64,000 bases of DNA from Solwaraspora sp. WMMD792. Its GTDB lineage: Bacteria > Actinomycetota > Actinomycetes > Mycobacteriales > Micromonosporaceae. The DNA lies in NCBI RefSeq assembly GCF_029626105.1, contig NZ_JARUBH010000009.1, forward strand, positions 2,914,001 to 2,978,000, given 5' to 3'. The notes under the pieces are model-generated. The model saw only the letters and a list, made by a program, of their open reading frames with translations, was not told the origin of the DNA and made no database searches. This document shows, one piece after another, positions 51,414-60,586 of this stretch. Within the stretch, counting starts at the first letter, position 1, and the number at the start of each line of letters is the position of its first letter. The position numbers and the translations under genes were made by a program.

Positions 51414-51735
51414 AGGGTCAAAATTTTACCCCTCCTGACCTGCGCCGGAGCGACCGGTCCGCGAAGGGTCCGCCGGCAGCGGGTCTCGCGACGGCCCCAC
51501 AGCCATCATCGTCCACTACAGAACAGGTGCTGAACAGGGAAAACAGCTCCGCGAAGGGTCCGCGCTCACGGCCGTCATGACGGACCCTTCGCGGCGGGCG
51601 GCGATTGGGCTTCCGGATTTGCCAGAGCACGGCTGGCGATCGAGCGACTACAGCCGATCACGTCGAGAGACCGGCTGATGCTGTCCCGAGCGTACCGAGG
51701 TTGCCGACAAGGATGGTCCCTACCGCTCCCTGTCG
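51414..51735 (-). promoter_or_regulatory. CRISPR leader and intergenic region with repeated 14-mers
   Basis: 322 bases between the array and the end of the cas operon, with no gene. Next to the first repeat is the only AT-rich stretch (TCAAAATTTTACC at 51418-51430). The 14-mer CCGCGAAGGGTCCG occurs at 51459-51472 and 51549-51562, and inverted at 51581-51594. The last two form a hairpin that may end the cas transcript, while the first lies in the putative leader. An array promoter reading leftwards is expected here. Confidence 0.6.
51549..51594. terminator. 14-bp perfect inverted repeat downstream of the cas operon
   Basis: CCGCGAAGGGTCCG (51549-51562) pairs with CGGACCCTTCGCGG (51581-51594) across an 18-base loop. 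It lies 141 bases beyond the last cas stop codon. It probably terminates the cas operon before the array leader. Confidence 0.6.
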
Positions 51736-54129
51736 TCAGCCCTCGCCACTGCCGAGGTACGGCAGCCGTTGGTCGGGGTCGCGTACATGCGGCAACGCCC
51801 ATCCCTCGACGACTGCCTTCTTCTCCAGCCGTTCGTTCGCGACGAACCACTCGTAGCTTTCGGCCTGCGGCTGGCGGGTCATCCGGGGGTAGTGCACCTC
51901 CTCGGTGACGGGCTTGGCGGCGGCCAGGTACGATTCGGTGGCCTCGCGCAGCACCTCGTTGCCCTTGGCGGTGGCGGCGAAGCGGTCGGCGAGGGTGGTC
52001 AGCCGGTCCGGGTCGACCGGGGCGGGGCGGGTCAGCCGTGACCAGCCTGCCCGGACGCCAGCAGCGTCCCACAGCCGGGTCCGGTCCCGGTCGAGCTGGA
52101 CGGTCACGACGCCGAAGCCGTACGGCTTGCCGGCGCCAAGCCGCAAAGGCGTGTCGCCGCCACGGGTGACCAGCCACAGCAGGGCACCGAGTTCGACCTC
52201 CGGCACAGCGTCGAGGAACAGCTCGACCTGGAAGGTCGCACCGGGTCGCACCCAACCTCGGTGGCGGGCCAGCTGTGTGGCGTGGTCCGTGCGCTGCTTG
52301 GGCAGGGCCAGGTAGCCAGGGCCGGGAACGGTGCGGTCGCGGCCGGGCTCCCAGTGGTCCGGGGCTTCCGCCCGCCAGCGGTACATCTTGCGGCCGCGCA
52401 GCCCGCCGTCGGCGGCGTACCCGTCGGCTTTGCGCACCCCACGCCGCAGAGGTGTCCCGGCGTTGTCGGACGCGGCGTAGAAGCGGGACTGGGTGGGTTT
52501 GGGAGTGCTCAGCGGAGCGAGGACGACGCCGTCCGGGGGAAAATCCGTGGGTTTCCAGTCGGGGGTGACGCAGGTGACCGACCGTACCCGCAGCCGGCCA
52601 CGGTAGCCCGAGGCCCCGTCGTTGGCCTCGGAAACGTCGTCGCCGCCACCGGACGGCACCCACCCGAACAGCCGGTCCGCCGGGGAGAGCTGGTCGCGAT
52701 CCTGCGCGGGGCGAAGGCTGGGCGGCAGCAGATCGTCGGGCGCGGCGGCGAACGGCAGCCGGCCGACCATGACCGGGTGGACCTCGGTGATCTCGTCGCG
52801 GGACCTGTCGTACCTGAGGTAGACGAGGGTGCCCACCGGCAGTTCCCGCAACTCGCGGGTGCTGGGCACGTGTTTGGACCGGACGATTCCCTTGGCTGTC
52901 GCGGGATCCCGGCGGTAGGTGGCCTGGGGGTCGTTGTATCCGTGGGCTAGGTCGTAGGCCCGAAGCACCGACTGCCAGTAGCGTTTGTGGTCGTCGGTGA
53001 CCGGCACGTCCCGGCCGGCGGTCTCCACGAACAGCCGTTCGTAGCGCTTGGATTCGATGGTTTTCCCGCTCGCGGAGAGCCAGCCCCACACGATCCGGTG
53101 CCGCTCCTCGGTGGCACGATCCGACGTGAGGCCCTGCTCTGCCAGGCCCGCGTGCAGCTCCTTCTCGGTGCGGGCCAGGTGGGTGACCTGCCAGGCGCGG
53201 CCGCCGTCGCGCCGGAGGACGACCCGGGCATGGACCAGCGTGCCATGGTGGTCCGACAGCGGCGTCCCGTCGAGTTCGCCAAGGAGGCGTACGGCTGGCT
53301 CGGCTCCGTAGGCGGGCACCAAGGCGGCGTACTGGGTCTGGTTGCCGTTGGTCCGTGGCCAGCCGGCGTCTCCCTGGCACAGCCGGAAGGCGGTGCTGCC
53401 GTCGGCGAGCTGGTGGACCCGCGCCGGGATGAGATTCAACGCGGCGTCGGTGGTGGCCCGGTGGGCGAGCCGCTCGTGGTGGTCGAAGAAGACGCCGTAC
53501 CGGCTGGCGGTGATTGTCTCGTAGGCGCTGCGCAGGGCACCTTTGACGGAGGCGCCGTGCATCAGCGGCAGTCCGTTCGGGTCGACCCGGACATCGAACG
53601 TGCGGATGCCGTCGGCAGGCTGCGTCGCTGCGCGCACCGGCAGCAGCAGCGGGGAGACGGTCGTCAAGGTCAGGGCCAGGGTGCCGCTGAACTGTCCGCC
53701 CGTGTGAAAGGCGTGGCTGGTCGGCGCGGCGTCGTCGAGGCCGGTGTCGGCCAGGCGGGTGCCGTCCCGGTCCGTCCGGGGCAGGGTCGGCACGAACGTG
53801 TACGGGTTGACGAAGCCGCCTCCGGAGTCGAGCCGCTTTGTCCGGTCCGGGTCGGTGGTGACCTTCGCCAGCGGGGCGACACCGACAAGCTGGGCGGTCC
53901 GCTTCCCGTTGGCGGCCAGGTCGGTGACGACGGTGACGGTGACGGTGCCGCCCTCGGCCATGGTGTCGACGTGTTCGGTCAGGGCACTGTCCCACTCGGA
54001 CGGCTTAAGGGGTTTCAGCCTTGCCGCCTTGCCTCTGCCGCTGCCGTCGATCACCCCTTCGAGGTGGCCGTCCCGCTTGGTCAGCTCGGCCTGGACCCTG
54101 CGCTTCAGCTTGTCGTTCGACGTACTCAT
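51736..54129 (-). CDS. TIGR03986-type large Cas7 RAMP protein (Cas7-insertion-like)
   Basis: 797 residues. The family hallmark is FVNPYTFVPTLPR (about 106-118). A Cas7/RAMP domain follows with TFDVRVDPNGLPLMHGASVK (about 178-197), where Asp179 occupies the position of the target-RNA-cleaving Asp of Csm3 and GASVKGALRS is the conserved Gly/Arg loop. A glycine-rich loop GAGKPYGFGVVTV lies near residue 685. The long middle part (about 260-600) is an insertion relative to simple Cas7 proteins, as in the Cas7-insertion subunit of type III-Dv. It should form part of the crRNA-binding backbone. It is the last gene of the operon and overlaps csx19 by 4 bases (ATGA). Confidence 0.88.
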   Translation of the reverse strand: MSTSNDKLKRRVQAELTKRDGHLEGVIDGSGRGKAARLKPLKPSEWDSALTEHVDTMAEGGTVTVTVVTDLAANGKRTAQLVGVAPLAKVTTDPDRTKRLDSGGGFVNPYTFVPTLPRTDRDGTRLADTGLDDAAPTSHAFHTGGQFSGTLALTLTTVSPLLLPVRAATQPADGIRTFDVRVDPNGLPLMHGASVKGALRSAYETITASRYGVFFDHHERLAHRATTDAALNLIPARVHQLADGSTAFRLCQGDAGWPRTNGNQTQYAALVPAYGAEPAVRLLGELDGTPLSDHHGTLVHARVVLRRDGGRAWQVTHLARTEKELHAGLAEQGLTSDRATEERHRIVWGWLSASGKTIESKRYERLFVETAGRDVPVTDDHKRYWQSVLRAYDLAHGYNDPQATYRRDPATAKGIVRSKHVPSTRELRELPVGTLVYLRYDRSRDEITEVHPVMVGRLPFAAAPDDLLPPSLRPAQDRDQLSPADRLFGWVPSGGGDDVSEANDGASGYRGRLRVRSVTCVTPDWKPTDFPPDGVVLAPLSTPKPTQSRFYAASDNAGTPLRRGVRKADGYAADGGLRGRKMYRWRAEAPDHWEPGRDRTVPGPGYLALPKQRTDHATQLARHRGWVRPGATFQVELFLDAVPEVELGALLWLVTRGGDTPLRLGAGKPYGFGVVTVQLDRDRTRLWDAAGVRAGWSRLTRPAPVDPDRLTTLADRFAATAKGNEVLREATESYLAAAKPVTEEVHYPRMTRQPQAESYEWFVANERLEKKAVVEGWALPHVRDPDQRLPYLGSGEG

Positions 54130-54749
54130 GCCGTCGTCCTTTCCGGCTCACGCGCGGCCCCGGTGTCCGCGACCGTGGCCCGCAGCGCGACCGTACGGAC
54201 GTCGGCCACATCGAGGTTGCCGTGGATGTCCTCGACGAGGTACTCGACGGTCTCCACGGTGAGCGCCCTGGCACCGACCGCCGTCACCGGCAGGTGCGCG
54301 GCGGCGTACCGGTCGCTGGCCAGCGAGGTCCAGCCTGCTCTGGGATGCTGCTGCGGGGTTCCGGCCAGCAGCCGCCGGTGGGTGTCACCGCGTCGCGGTG
54401 CCGGCTCAGCGGTGACCGGCCGGCCGGGCGGCAGGTCGGCCGGGTCCTCGCCGAGGGCGACCGCAGTGCCGCGTCCGTCGGGTTCGCGCAGCCAGCGCAG
54501 TTCCCGTTCACCGTCGAACAGCAGCAGCTCGTACGCTTCGGCGAGGACGTTGTCGGCATCGCTGACATGCTCGACAGCACCGTCGGGGCCGATCGACAGC
54601 CAGGTGGCGGCACCAGCGGAGAAGGTATAGCCGAGGGTTTGGCCCGCCCCTGCCGGGCGGGCGGTGAACCAGCTGACCGCGTCGGCGGCGGTGAGCGGGG
54701 TGGCGGCACGAACGGCGTGCAAGGTCGCGCCGAGGGCGATTTCTCTCAC
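54126..54749 (-). CDS. csx19: Csx19 (TIGR03984 family)
   Basis: 207 residues from a GTG at 54749 with GGAG 8 bases upstream. It resembles TIGR03984 proteins, with the N-terminal LTAADAVSWFTARPAGAGQT, FSAGAATWLSI, and the central YELLLFDGERELRWLREPDG. Csx19 is found in type III-D systems and is a structural subunit of the III-Dv complex without catalytic function. The gene overlaps both neighbours by 4 bases (GTGA upstream, ATGA downstream), indicating tight co-translation. Confidence 0.85.
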   Translation of the reverse strand: MREIALGATLHAVRAATPLTAADAVSWFTARPAGAGQTLGYTFSAGAATWLSIGPDGAVEHVSDADNVLAEAYELLLFDGERELRWLREPDGRGTAVALGEDPADLPPGRPVTAEPAPRRGDTHRRLLAGTPQQHPRAGWTSLASDRYAAAHLPVTAVGARALTVETVEYLVEDIHGNLDVADVRTVALRATVADTGAAREPERTTA

Positions 54750-56488
54750 GCTGGATTCTCCTGGAACTGGTTCTCCCACCTGGCCATCGCGTCGACGATG
54801 TCCGTGGGTGAGTCGGCGAGGATGGTGTCGAGGGTGCGGCCGGCCAGCGACTGCCACGCACCGGCCAGACCGGCACCCTCGAAGGTCACATCGGTGACCT
54901 CGATCTGACCCCGGCCCCGGGTGCTGCCGTAGCCGAGGGTCAACCAGCCGTCCCGCAGGTCCCGCAGGACGAGCAGCAGCAACGGCAGCGCGGCCGTGGC
55001 CGACGCGTGCCGGGGGTCGGACCGGTCGGGCCCGGCGAAGCGAGCGAGCCGGGCGACGTCGATCTCGATGCGGATCGGCTCCCACCGGACGGTGGGGCTC
55101 GGCTCCAGGACGCTGAACAGTCGGTGGTCGCTGGCTCCTCCGGTCCACCGGTCGATGGCGACATGGTCACTGATCTGGAAGGGCAGCTCCGACGAGATGT
55201 CGTCGAGCTGGCCGTACAGCCGGGTGCGGGCCTGGTCGCGGTCGCTGTTGCGGTCCGCCCGTTCCTGGCGGGGCGCGGCGCCCGGGGTCGTCCGGGCGGT
55301 CGGTGTCGTCCGGGCGGTCGGTGTCGTCTGCGCGGTCGCGGCCCGCGCCTTCGGACTGACGGTGACCACGCTGTTCCAGCTCTGCGCGCTGAGCTGACCG
55401 AGGCTGTGGCAGTCGGCCACGCTCACCGCGCCCCGCCAGCCGGTGGTGTCCTGGCTGGCGGGGCGGCCCTGCCGGTGCCCGACCGGTGCCGCCCCGAACA
55501 GCACGTCGACGCCGACCGGTGGTCGGCGCAGATTTTCACCGAAGCCGTCGCCGTCAGCGTGGTCGGGGGCGTCCTGCCGCAGCAGGGTACGCACGATCCG
55601 TTCGGCGTGGGACCGCATGACACCGCGGATCGACGAGCCGGGCAGCAGTAGCCGCACGATACCGTCCACATCGGTCGCGGTCAGCGGCAGCGTGTCGACC
55701 ACCGTGCCGCTGAGTGAATCGCGTACCAGGACCGGGGTGATCGGCCGCCAGGAGACGGTGATCCGCAGCCGGCCGTCCTGCGGCGGCAGGTCCGCCACCG
55801 GTGGCCGGGTGGGTTCGGCGGTTCCGGTCAGCCAGGTGACCAGGCCGGCCGGTTCGGACAGGTCGGCGCGTCGGACGGTGACGTCGCGCAGCTGCACCCG
55901 CCCGTGGCCACGGCCCCGGCCGGCGCCGATCGGGACTCGGCCGTGGCACAGGCCGGCGATGATGGTCTCGACGGCGTCGTGGATCAGTGCCGGCCACCCG
56001 CCGGGGTACCTGGGTTCGGGCGCGGCGGTCGGGATGTCCGCGACCAGACGCAGCGCGAAGGCGGTGCCGGCCGGGAGCACTTCCCGTGTGTAGAGGTAGG
56101 CGGCTGCGGCACTTGCCGACCGGCGGTCGATACCCACACCGTCGCGGACCGCAGGGGCGACCGTTTCGCCGGTCAGCGGGGCGTCGTCGATCCGGATCCA
56201 GGACGGTGATCCACTGTGCGAGTACGGCGTGACGTGCCCGAAGAGCGCATCCAGCGGTGCGGTTGGTCCCTCGCCGAGCGTCCGGTCGCCGCCGAACCGG
56301 TCGGTGCTGGCGAGGTAGGCCCGGAGGGCTCCGGCGATGGAGGATCCGGGGAGGAAGGGCCGGTCGGTGCCGTCCCGGGCGACACTCAAATCCGCCAGGG
56401 CGGTGGTGTCCCAGCCGCCGACATGGACCGGGCCGAGGCAGGTCAGGGTCCCGCGCACCTCGATGCGGGTGCCGATCGACTGTCCCAT
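54746..56488 (-). CDS. double Cas7 RAMP protein (Cas7-2x)
   Basis: 580 residues with two Csm3-like domains in tandem. The first (about 8-215) has HVGGWDTTALADLSVARD with Asp33 at the Csm3 cleavage position, FLPGSSIAGALRAYL (45-59) and a Gly-rich GAGRGRGHGRVQL. The second (about 240-575) has VLVRDSLSGTVVDTLPL, LLPGSSIRGVMRSHAERI (281-298) and GYGSTRGRGQIEV. Between about residues 375 and 400 is a low-complexity linker of TTPTAR repeats encoded by near-identical 21-bp DNA units. Two RAMPs in one chain match the Cas7-2x subunit of type III-Dv. The start codon shares a base with the csx10 stop (TGATG). Confidence 0.9.
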   Translation of the reverse strand: MGQSIGTRIEVRGTLTCLGPVHVGGWDTTALADLSVARDGTDRPFLPGSSIAGALRAYLASTDRFGGDRTLGEGPTAPLDALFGHVTPYSHSGSPSWIRIDDAPLTGETVAPAVRDGVGIDRRSASAAAAYLYTREVLPAGTAFALRLVADIPTAAPEPRYPGGWPALIHDAVETIIAGLCHGRVPIGAGRGRGHGRVQLRDVTVRRADLSEPAGLVTWLTGTAEPTRPPVADLPPQDGRLRITVSWRPITPVLVRDSLSGTVVDTLPLTATDVDGIVRLLLPGSSIRGVMRSHAERIVRTLLRQDAPDHADGDGFGENLRRPPVGVDVLFGAAPVGHRQGRPASQDTTGWRGAVSVADCHSLGQLSAQSWNSVVTVSPKARAATAQTTPTARTTPTARTTPGAAPRQERADRNSDRDQARTRLYGQLDDISSELPFQISDHVAIDRWTGGASDHRLFSVLEPSPTVRWEPIRIEIDVARLARFAGPDRSDPRHASATAALPLLLLVLRDLRDGWLTLGYGSTRGRGQIEVTDVTFEGAGLAGAWQSLAGRTLDTILADSPTDIVDAMARWENQFQENPA

Positions 56489-58887
56489 CAGGAGGTCTCC
56501 TTCCCAGTGGTGGCGCGGGTGCCGGCGGCCGCTGTGGACGTGGTCCGACCGAGGGAACGCAGTGCGGCGGTGACCGCAGTCAGCAGCGCCTCGGTGTGCA
56601 ACTGTTCCCGCAGCGTGTCCTCCCGCCCGGGGGCGAGGACCAGGGTGGGTTGGGCACCGGCCAGCCCGAACCGCTCCCAGACGAGTCTCCGGTCGGTGAG
56701 CAGCAGCGCGGACAGGTCATCCAGGACGGGCTCGGTCCAGGTCTCCCGGCGGGCCCGGACCGCCCGGGTGCCCGCCAGCCAGTCGCGGACCATGTCCGCC
56801 CCGCCGGGCAGGGTCAGCCGCTCCAGTTGGGCGCGCAGCGACCCGAGCTGTGCCCGTTGGCCGGCCAGCCGGTCAATGCCCTTGATGACCTCTTCTGGCC
56901 GCAGCTCGGCGCTGGCCCGTCGGATCGCCCGCCGCCACGCCTGGAGTTCGATCGGGTGGACCGGCTCGGCCAACCCGGTCGGTCCGTCGGACCCGGTCGG
57001 CGCGGCCCGCGTGGTCGTGGCCCGCGTCGTCGACGGGGTGGAACAGGTTGTGAAGTCGAAGTCGGGTTCGGCGGTGGACAGCTCCGACGGGTTGAACCGG
57101 ATTCGGCCGTACCCCTCGACGGTGCGTTCGCCGATGCCGTCGCGTTCCAGCCGGCTGAGCACGGCCGGGTCCAGCTGGCCGGTCACGGTGAGGCGCACGA
57201 CGCTACCGGCCCGCAACGCCACCTGGCTGGACCGGGGCCGCCCCCAGGCGACGCCGAATCCTTCCCGCCGGACCGCGGCGGCGGTCAGCCGGCCGATCGC
57301 CTCGACCGACACCGGTGCCAATGCCGCAGACAACGCCCGGGCCAGCCCTTGTGGTGACGGATCGGGGGCCAGCCGTTCGTCGCGCAGCAGGACATCGGAG
57401 ACGCACCACACCAGCAGCTGCCCCTCGGTGAGGGTCGGCGGTGGTGGCGTCGGCAGCGGGTCGATCACCCGGACGACCTCGACCAGGCCGAAGTCGTCCT
57501 TACGGGAGCGGCCGAACCGCAACTGTTCTCCCGGGTCCAGCCGCAGCCGGGCCTGCTCCGGCAGCACGATGTCGCTGCAGAGCACGGTCCCGGCGGCGAT
57601 GCCGAGATTGGTGAACAGGCCACCGCTGGCGACAGTCGGGCGGCGCTGCACGTCGTCGACGACGGCGTGAGTGGACACCGTCTTCGCCGGGTCGGCCGGC
57701 CGCCATCCGGTCCCGTTGGGCACCACCCAGCCGGACATGGGTTTGGCCTGTTCCTCAGCTGGCGCGTCACCGCCGAGGATGTTGCGGACGGTGCCGCCCC
57801 GGCCTTTCCCGCTGCGGTGCCACACCATCGGCACCGGGCGGGCGGGGACCACCGAGGCAGGATCACGGGGGTCCTCGATCGCCGGTACCGCGTCGCCGAC
57901 CCGCACGTCGGCCAGGCCGATCCGGGCACGCCCACCACCGTCAGCCGATGGTCCGGGCTGCGTCCGGCGCAGGACAGTGCCGAGCAGCATCGTGCCGGGA
58001 ATGCTGTCATGGCCGCTGATGACGTTTCCCAGCACATCGGCGACGGCCACCACCGGGGTACGGACCCGCAGCACCACCCGCACGACACGGTGCCGGTCCG
58101 GGTGCAGCCGGTCGTACGGGTGCACCTCGACCCGCGGACCGGCCGGCGGTGGCGCTGGCGGGTCGGCGGGCACCCCGCCGGCCAGCAGCTCGACCAGCTG
58201 GCTGTCGGTCACCGTCGCGTGCGGACCGTCGCCGTCCACCTGGGCACCGGGCAGTAGGAAGGCCGCCCGCCCACCGCCACGGTTGCGTCTGCCGCCGACC
58301 GCCTCCACGAGCCGGGCGCCGGCGCGCAACAGCAGCTCCGCCGGTGCGGGAAGCCGGTCGGGATCACCTGGGATCGCGGCGGCGACGCTGACCCGGGCGT
58401 GTAGCAGCATGCCGCGCAGCGCCCGTTCCTCGACCCGGAGGAACCGGTCGGCGGCCGTACCGGTCTCGTCGTCGATCTTCACGCCGGGGCGGAGAACGAC
58501 AGCGGCCTGCGCCAGCGTCGGCTGCCCCCTGACCCCGTCGCGCAGCCAGGCCGGAGCCCGGGCGGGGGTGACCCGCAGGACCGCCGGCGTCGGTTCCTTC
58601 CCGGTACGGGCAGAGTCCCCTTCCTCGGCCGGTGGATGGGTACCGAACAGCCAGTCCACCCATGCCCGCCAGGCCGCCGGCCGGTCGCCGCCCCGGTCGA
58701 AGGTGTCCGCCGCCGTCTCGCAGGCGTCCCGCCAGATTCCGACGATGGTCTTGGCCGGCACGAACGGCAGGTGGTCGCTGTCGCGGCGGACCTCGGCGTC
58801 GACACTGCCCAACCGGCCCTGGCCGGTGCCGATGTGCCAGTCGCTGAGGAACTTCAGGGTGATCTCGAATGTCGTGGGCAGCGTCAT
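56488..58887 (-). CDS. csx10: Csx10-like fusion protein (Cas7-Cas5-Cas11 type)
   Basis: 799 residues from the ATG at 58887; the frame stays open further upstream but that part lies inside cas10. An N-terminal Cas7-like domain has LSDWHIGTGQGRLGSVDAEV with Asp30 at the Csm3-like cleavage position, FVPAKTIVGIWRDACE (42-57) and a Gly-rich GGRRNRGGGRAAFLL. A second RAMP part follows (about 255-630; VVRVVLRVRTPVVAVADV, SIPGTMLLGTVL), the Csx10/Cas5-like portion. The C-terminal ~150 residues are mostly helical (LRPEEVIKGIDRLAGQRAQL) and are the candidate Cas11-like small-subunit part. No separate small-subunit gene exists in the operon, which supports the fusion. It overlaps cas10 by 4 bases (ATGA). 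Confidence 0.87.
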   Translation of the reverse strand: MTLPTTFEITLKFLSDWHIGTGQGRLGSVDAEVRRDSDHLPFVPAKTIVGIWRDACETAADTFDRGGDRPAAWRAWVDWLFGTHPPAEEGDSARTGKEPTPAVLRVTPARAPAWLRDGVRGQPTLAQAAVVLRPGVKIDDETGTAADRFLRVEERALRGMLLHARVSVAAAIPGDPDRLPAPAELLLRAGARLVEAVGGRRNRGGGRAAFLLPGAQVDGDGPHATVTDSQLVELLAGGVPADPPAPPPAGPRVEVHPYDRLHPDRHRVVRVVLRVRTPVVAVADVLGNVISGHDSIPGTMLLGTVLRRTQPGPSADGGGRARIGLADVRVGDAVPAIEDPRDPASVVPARPVPMVWHRSGKGRGGTVRNILGGDAPAEEQAKPMSGWVVPNGTGWRPADPAKTVSTHAVVDDVQRRPTVASGGLFTNLGIAAGTVLCSDIVLPEQARLRLDPGEQLRFGRSRKDDFGLVEVVRVIDPLPTPPPPTLTEGQLLVWCVSDVLLRDERLAPDPSPQGLARALSAALAPVSVEAIGRLTAAAVRREGFGVAWGRPRSSQVALRAGSVVRLTVTGQLDPAVLSRLERDGIGERTVEGYGRIRFNPSELSTAEPDFDFTTCSTPSTTRATTTRAAPTGSDGPTGLAEPVHPIELQAWRRAIRRASAELRPEEVIKGIDRLAGQRAQLGSLRAQLERLTLPGGADMVRDWLAGTRAVRARRETWTEPVLDDLSALLLTDRRLVWERFGLAGAQPTLVLAPGREDTLREQLHTEALLTAVTAALRSLGRTTSTAAAGTRATTGKETS

Positions 58888-60536
58888 CGGATGTCCTTCT
58901 TGGATGCGGACCGGTCGGTCGACGGGGCCGGAGCGAAGGTGTCCAGGCGCAGGCCGTGCAAGTGCATCGCGTCGAACAGCCGCAGGAACGGCGCGTCGGT
59001 GCCGTCCGCCGGAGGCTGCCGCCCGCTGTCGGTGCCCGGGGTGGGCAGCTGGACGTCGAGAAGGGCGCGGGCCCGGTCCGGGTCGGGGGCGCGGGGCACC
59101 GTCAGGCGCAACTGGTGGCGGTATTCGGCAAAGCTGCGGTCTGCGGCCTCGCGGAGGGCGTGGGCCTGGGCGGCCGACAACCACCCCGTACGGTCGAGCC
59201 AGCTGGTGATCTCGTCGAGCAGTTCCACACTGCGGTGACGCAACTCGACGGGCAGGTCCTCGACGGCACCGAGCAGGTAGGGCCCGGCGTAGCGGGCCAC
59301 CCGTGGGCCGCACTTCGCGGCCGGTTCGGTGTGCTCCCGCAGCAGTGTCAGGTCCCGCAGCGTGGCGGCGTGCGCCACGTGCAGGTCGAACGCGGCCGCT
59401 GACCGGAACCGTTTGGCTGACACGGTGAGCGCCTCGGCCAGCTCGTACGCGGCCCCGAAGGGGTGATGGGGCTTGATCACCGCGATCCCGGCGGAGGCGG
59501 TGAGACTACCGCGACCGGTGGCCTTCCGGGCGATGGCCGACAGCCTCGGCTGGACGGCGGTATGCCGGGCGAACCCCTCGGCGAAGGCCCGCACGAACGG
59601 CACGGCGAGCGCCGCGTCGCAGATCAGTGTCACGTCGTCTCCGCCGACGACGATCGGCAGCAGCCGCCCGGTCAGTTCCTCCCCCGCCCGCTGGTCCCGC
59701 AGGGCGGCGATGGCATCCCGTACGGCGTCCCAGGTCGCCTTCTCCAGCTCCGCGGACACCAGCCGCTGGTAGCGCAGATGGGTGGCCAGGTCGACCGAGC
59801 TGGTGCCCTCGACCGCCATGACATGGTCGATGAAGCGACGGAACGGGCCACCGACGCCGTTGCCGTCGGCGTGCACGACCGCCGCCCACCCGCTCTGCCG
59901 CAGGACGTCGGTGTTGGCCGGTACGACATCACCGAGGTCGCCGGGCAGCTGCTCCAGTAGCCGCTGGCTGGCCCGATGTCTGGCATCGGATCGGGCCAGC
60001 ACTCCGGCCGAGGCTGCCACGAGTTCGTCCTCGCCGTACCGTTCCTCGTCGGCGGCCGGTTGGCCGCTGTCCCGGCAGAGTCGGTGCCAGGGGAACACCC
60101 GGTCGCGCAGCAGCGGATCCCGGCGGGCCGCCCGCACCTCGACGTGCAGCCTGTACGTCTTGTCTCGCGCCGGCTCGTGCGCGGCGGGGTCGGTTGCGTC
60201 GAACGGCGGGCCGACCACCCCGGTCACCTGTAGACCGGGAGCCTCCCGCAGCGCCCGGCCGCTGACCTCCCGGATGACGGCCCTGCCGGCCTCGACCGAA
60301 CCCACCAGCAGCAGGGCCTTGCCGGAGGCGGTCATCACCACGGTGGCGTCGGGATCGTCGAGTCGCCCGACCGCGGTCGGCACCCACTCGGTGCCGATCT
60401 CGTGGACGAGCTGCGACGCCCCGACGACGTGCCGCAGCCGGTTGCTGCCGAAGATGTACCGCTGGTTGCCGCCCGTCTCAATCAGCACCCAGTGCCTGCG
60501 CCCGATGTGCTCAGTCGGTGGTGGTACGCCATTCAT
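58884..60536 (-). CDS. cas10: Cas10 (HD-less, GGDD intact), type III-D
   Basis: 550 residues. The N-terminus starts directly with the first Palm region (HWVLIETGGNQRYIFGSNRL, about 15-34), so the HD nuclease domain of many Cas10 proteins is absent. DGNGVGG at 224-230 and the polymerase/cyclase motif VVGGDDVTLI (GGDD at 298-301) indicate an active second Palm that can make cyclic oligoadenylates from ATP. The C-terminal ~170 residues are a helical D4-like domain. No Cys4 zinc finger is obvious. The start at 60536 has only a weak SD and lies 50 bases after the unknown 724-aa gene. It should form the large subunit of the interference complex. Confidence 0.92.
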   Translation of the reverse strand: MNGVPPPTEHIGRRHWVLIETGGNQRYIFGSNRLRHVVGASQLVHEIGTEWVPTAVGRLDDPDATVVMTASGKALLLVGSVEAGRAVIREVSGRALREAPGLQVTGVVGPPFDATDPAAHEPARDKTYRLHVEVRAARRDPLLRDRVFPWHRLCRDSGQPAADEERYGEDELVAASAGVLARSDARHRASQRLLEQLPGDLGDVVPANTDVLRQSGWAAVVHADGNGVGGPFRRFIDHVMAVEGTSSVDLATHLRYQRLVSAELEKATWDAVRDAIAALRDQRAGEELTGRLLPIVVGGDDVTLICDAALAVPFVRAFAEGFARHTAVQPRLSAIARKATGRGSLTASAGIAVIKPHHPFGAAYELAEALTVSAKRFRSAAAFDLHVAHAATLRDLTLLREHTEPAAKCGPRVARYAGPYLLGAVEDLPVELRHRSVELLDEITSWLDRTGWLSAAQAHALREAADRSFAEYRHQLRLTVPRAPDPDRARALLDVQLPTPGTDSGRQPPADGTDAPFLRLFDAMHLHGLRLDTFAPAPSTDRSASKKDIR

Positions 60537-60586
60537 GTCCACGGTCTCGCCGTTCGTCCGGTGGAGGGCTGGGAAGGTGCGGGTCG

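Noticed and set aside
50520-51580. Several short open frames across the CRISPR array on both strands
   Set aside because: They translate the repeat (MKGSSRESCD or SQLSRELPFIEA) and are not genes.
51575-53995. 806-aa leftward open frame overlapping the large Cas7 gene
   Set aside because: It is the same DNA in another frame, rich in Arg/Pro/His, with no start site and no domain. The 797-aa frame carries the Cas7 motifs.
58888-59313. 142-residue N-terminal extension of the Csx10-like frame
   Set aside because: It lies within cas10 in another frame and the ATGA overlap at 58884-58887 gives the natural start.
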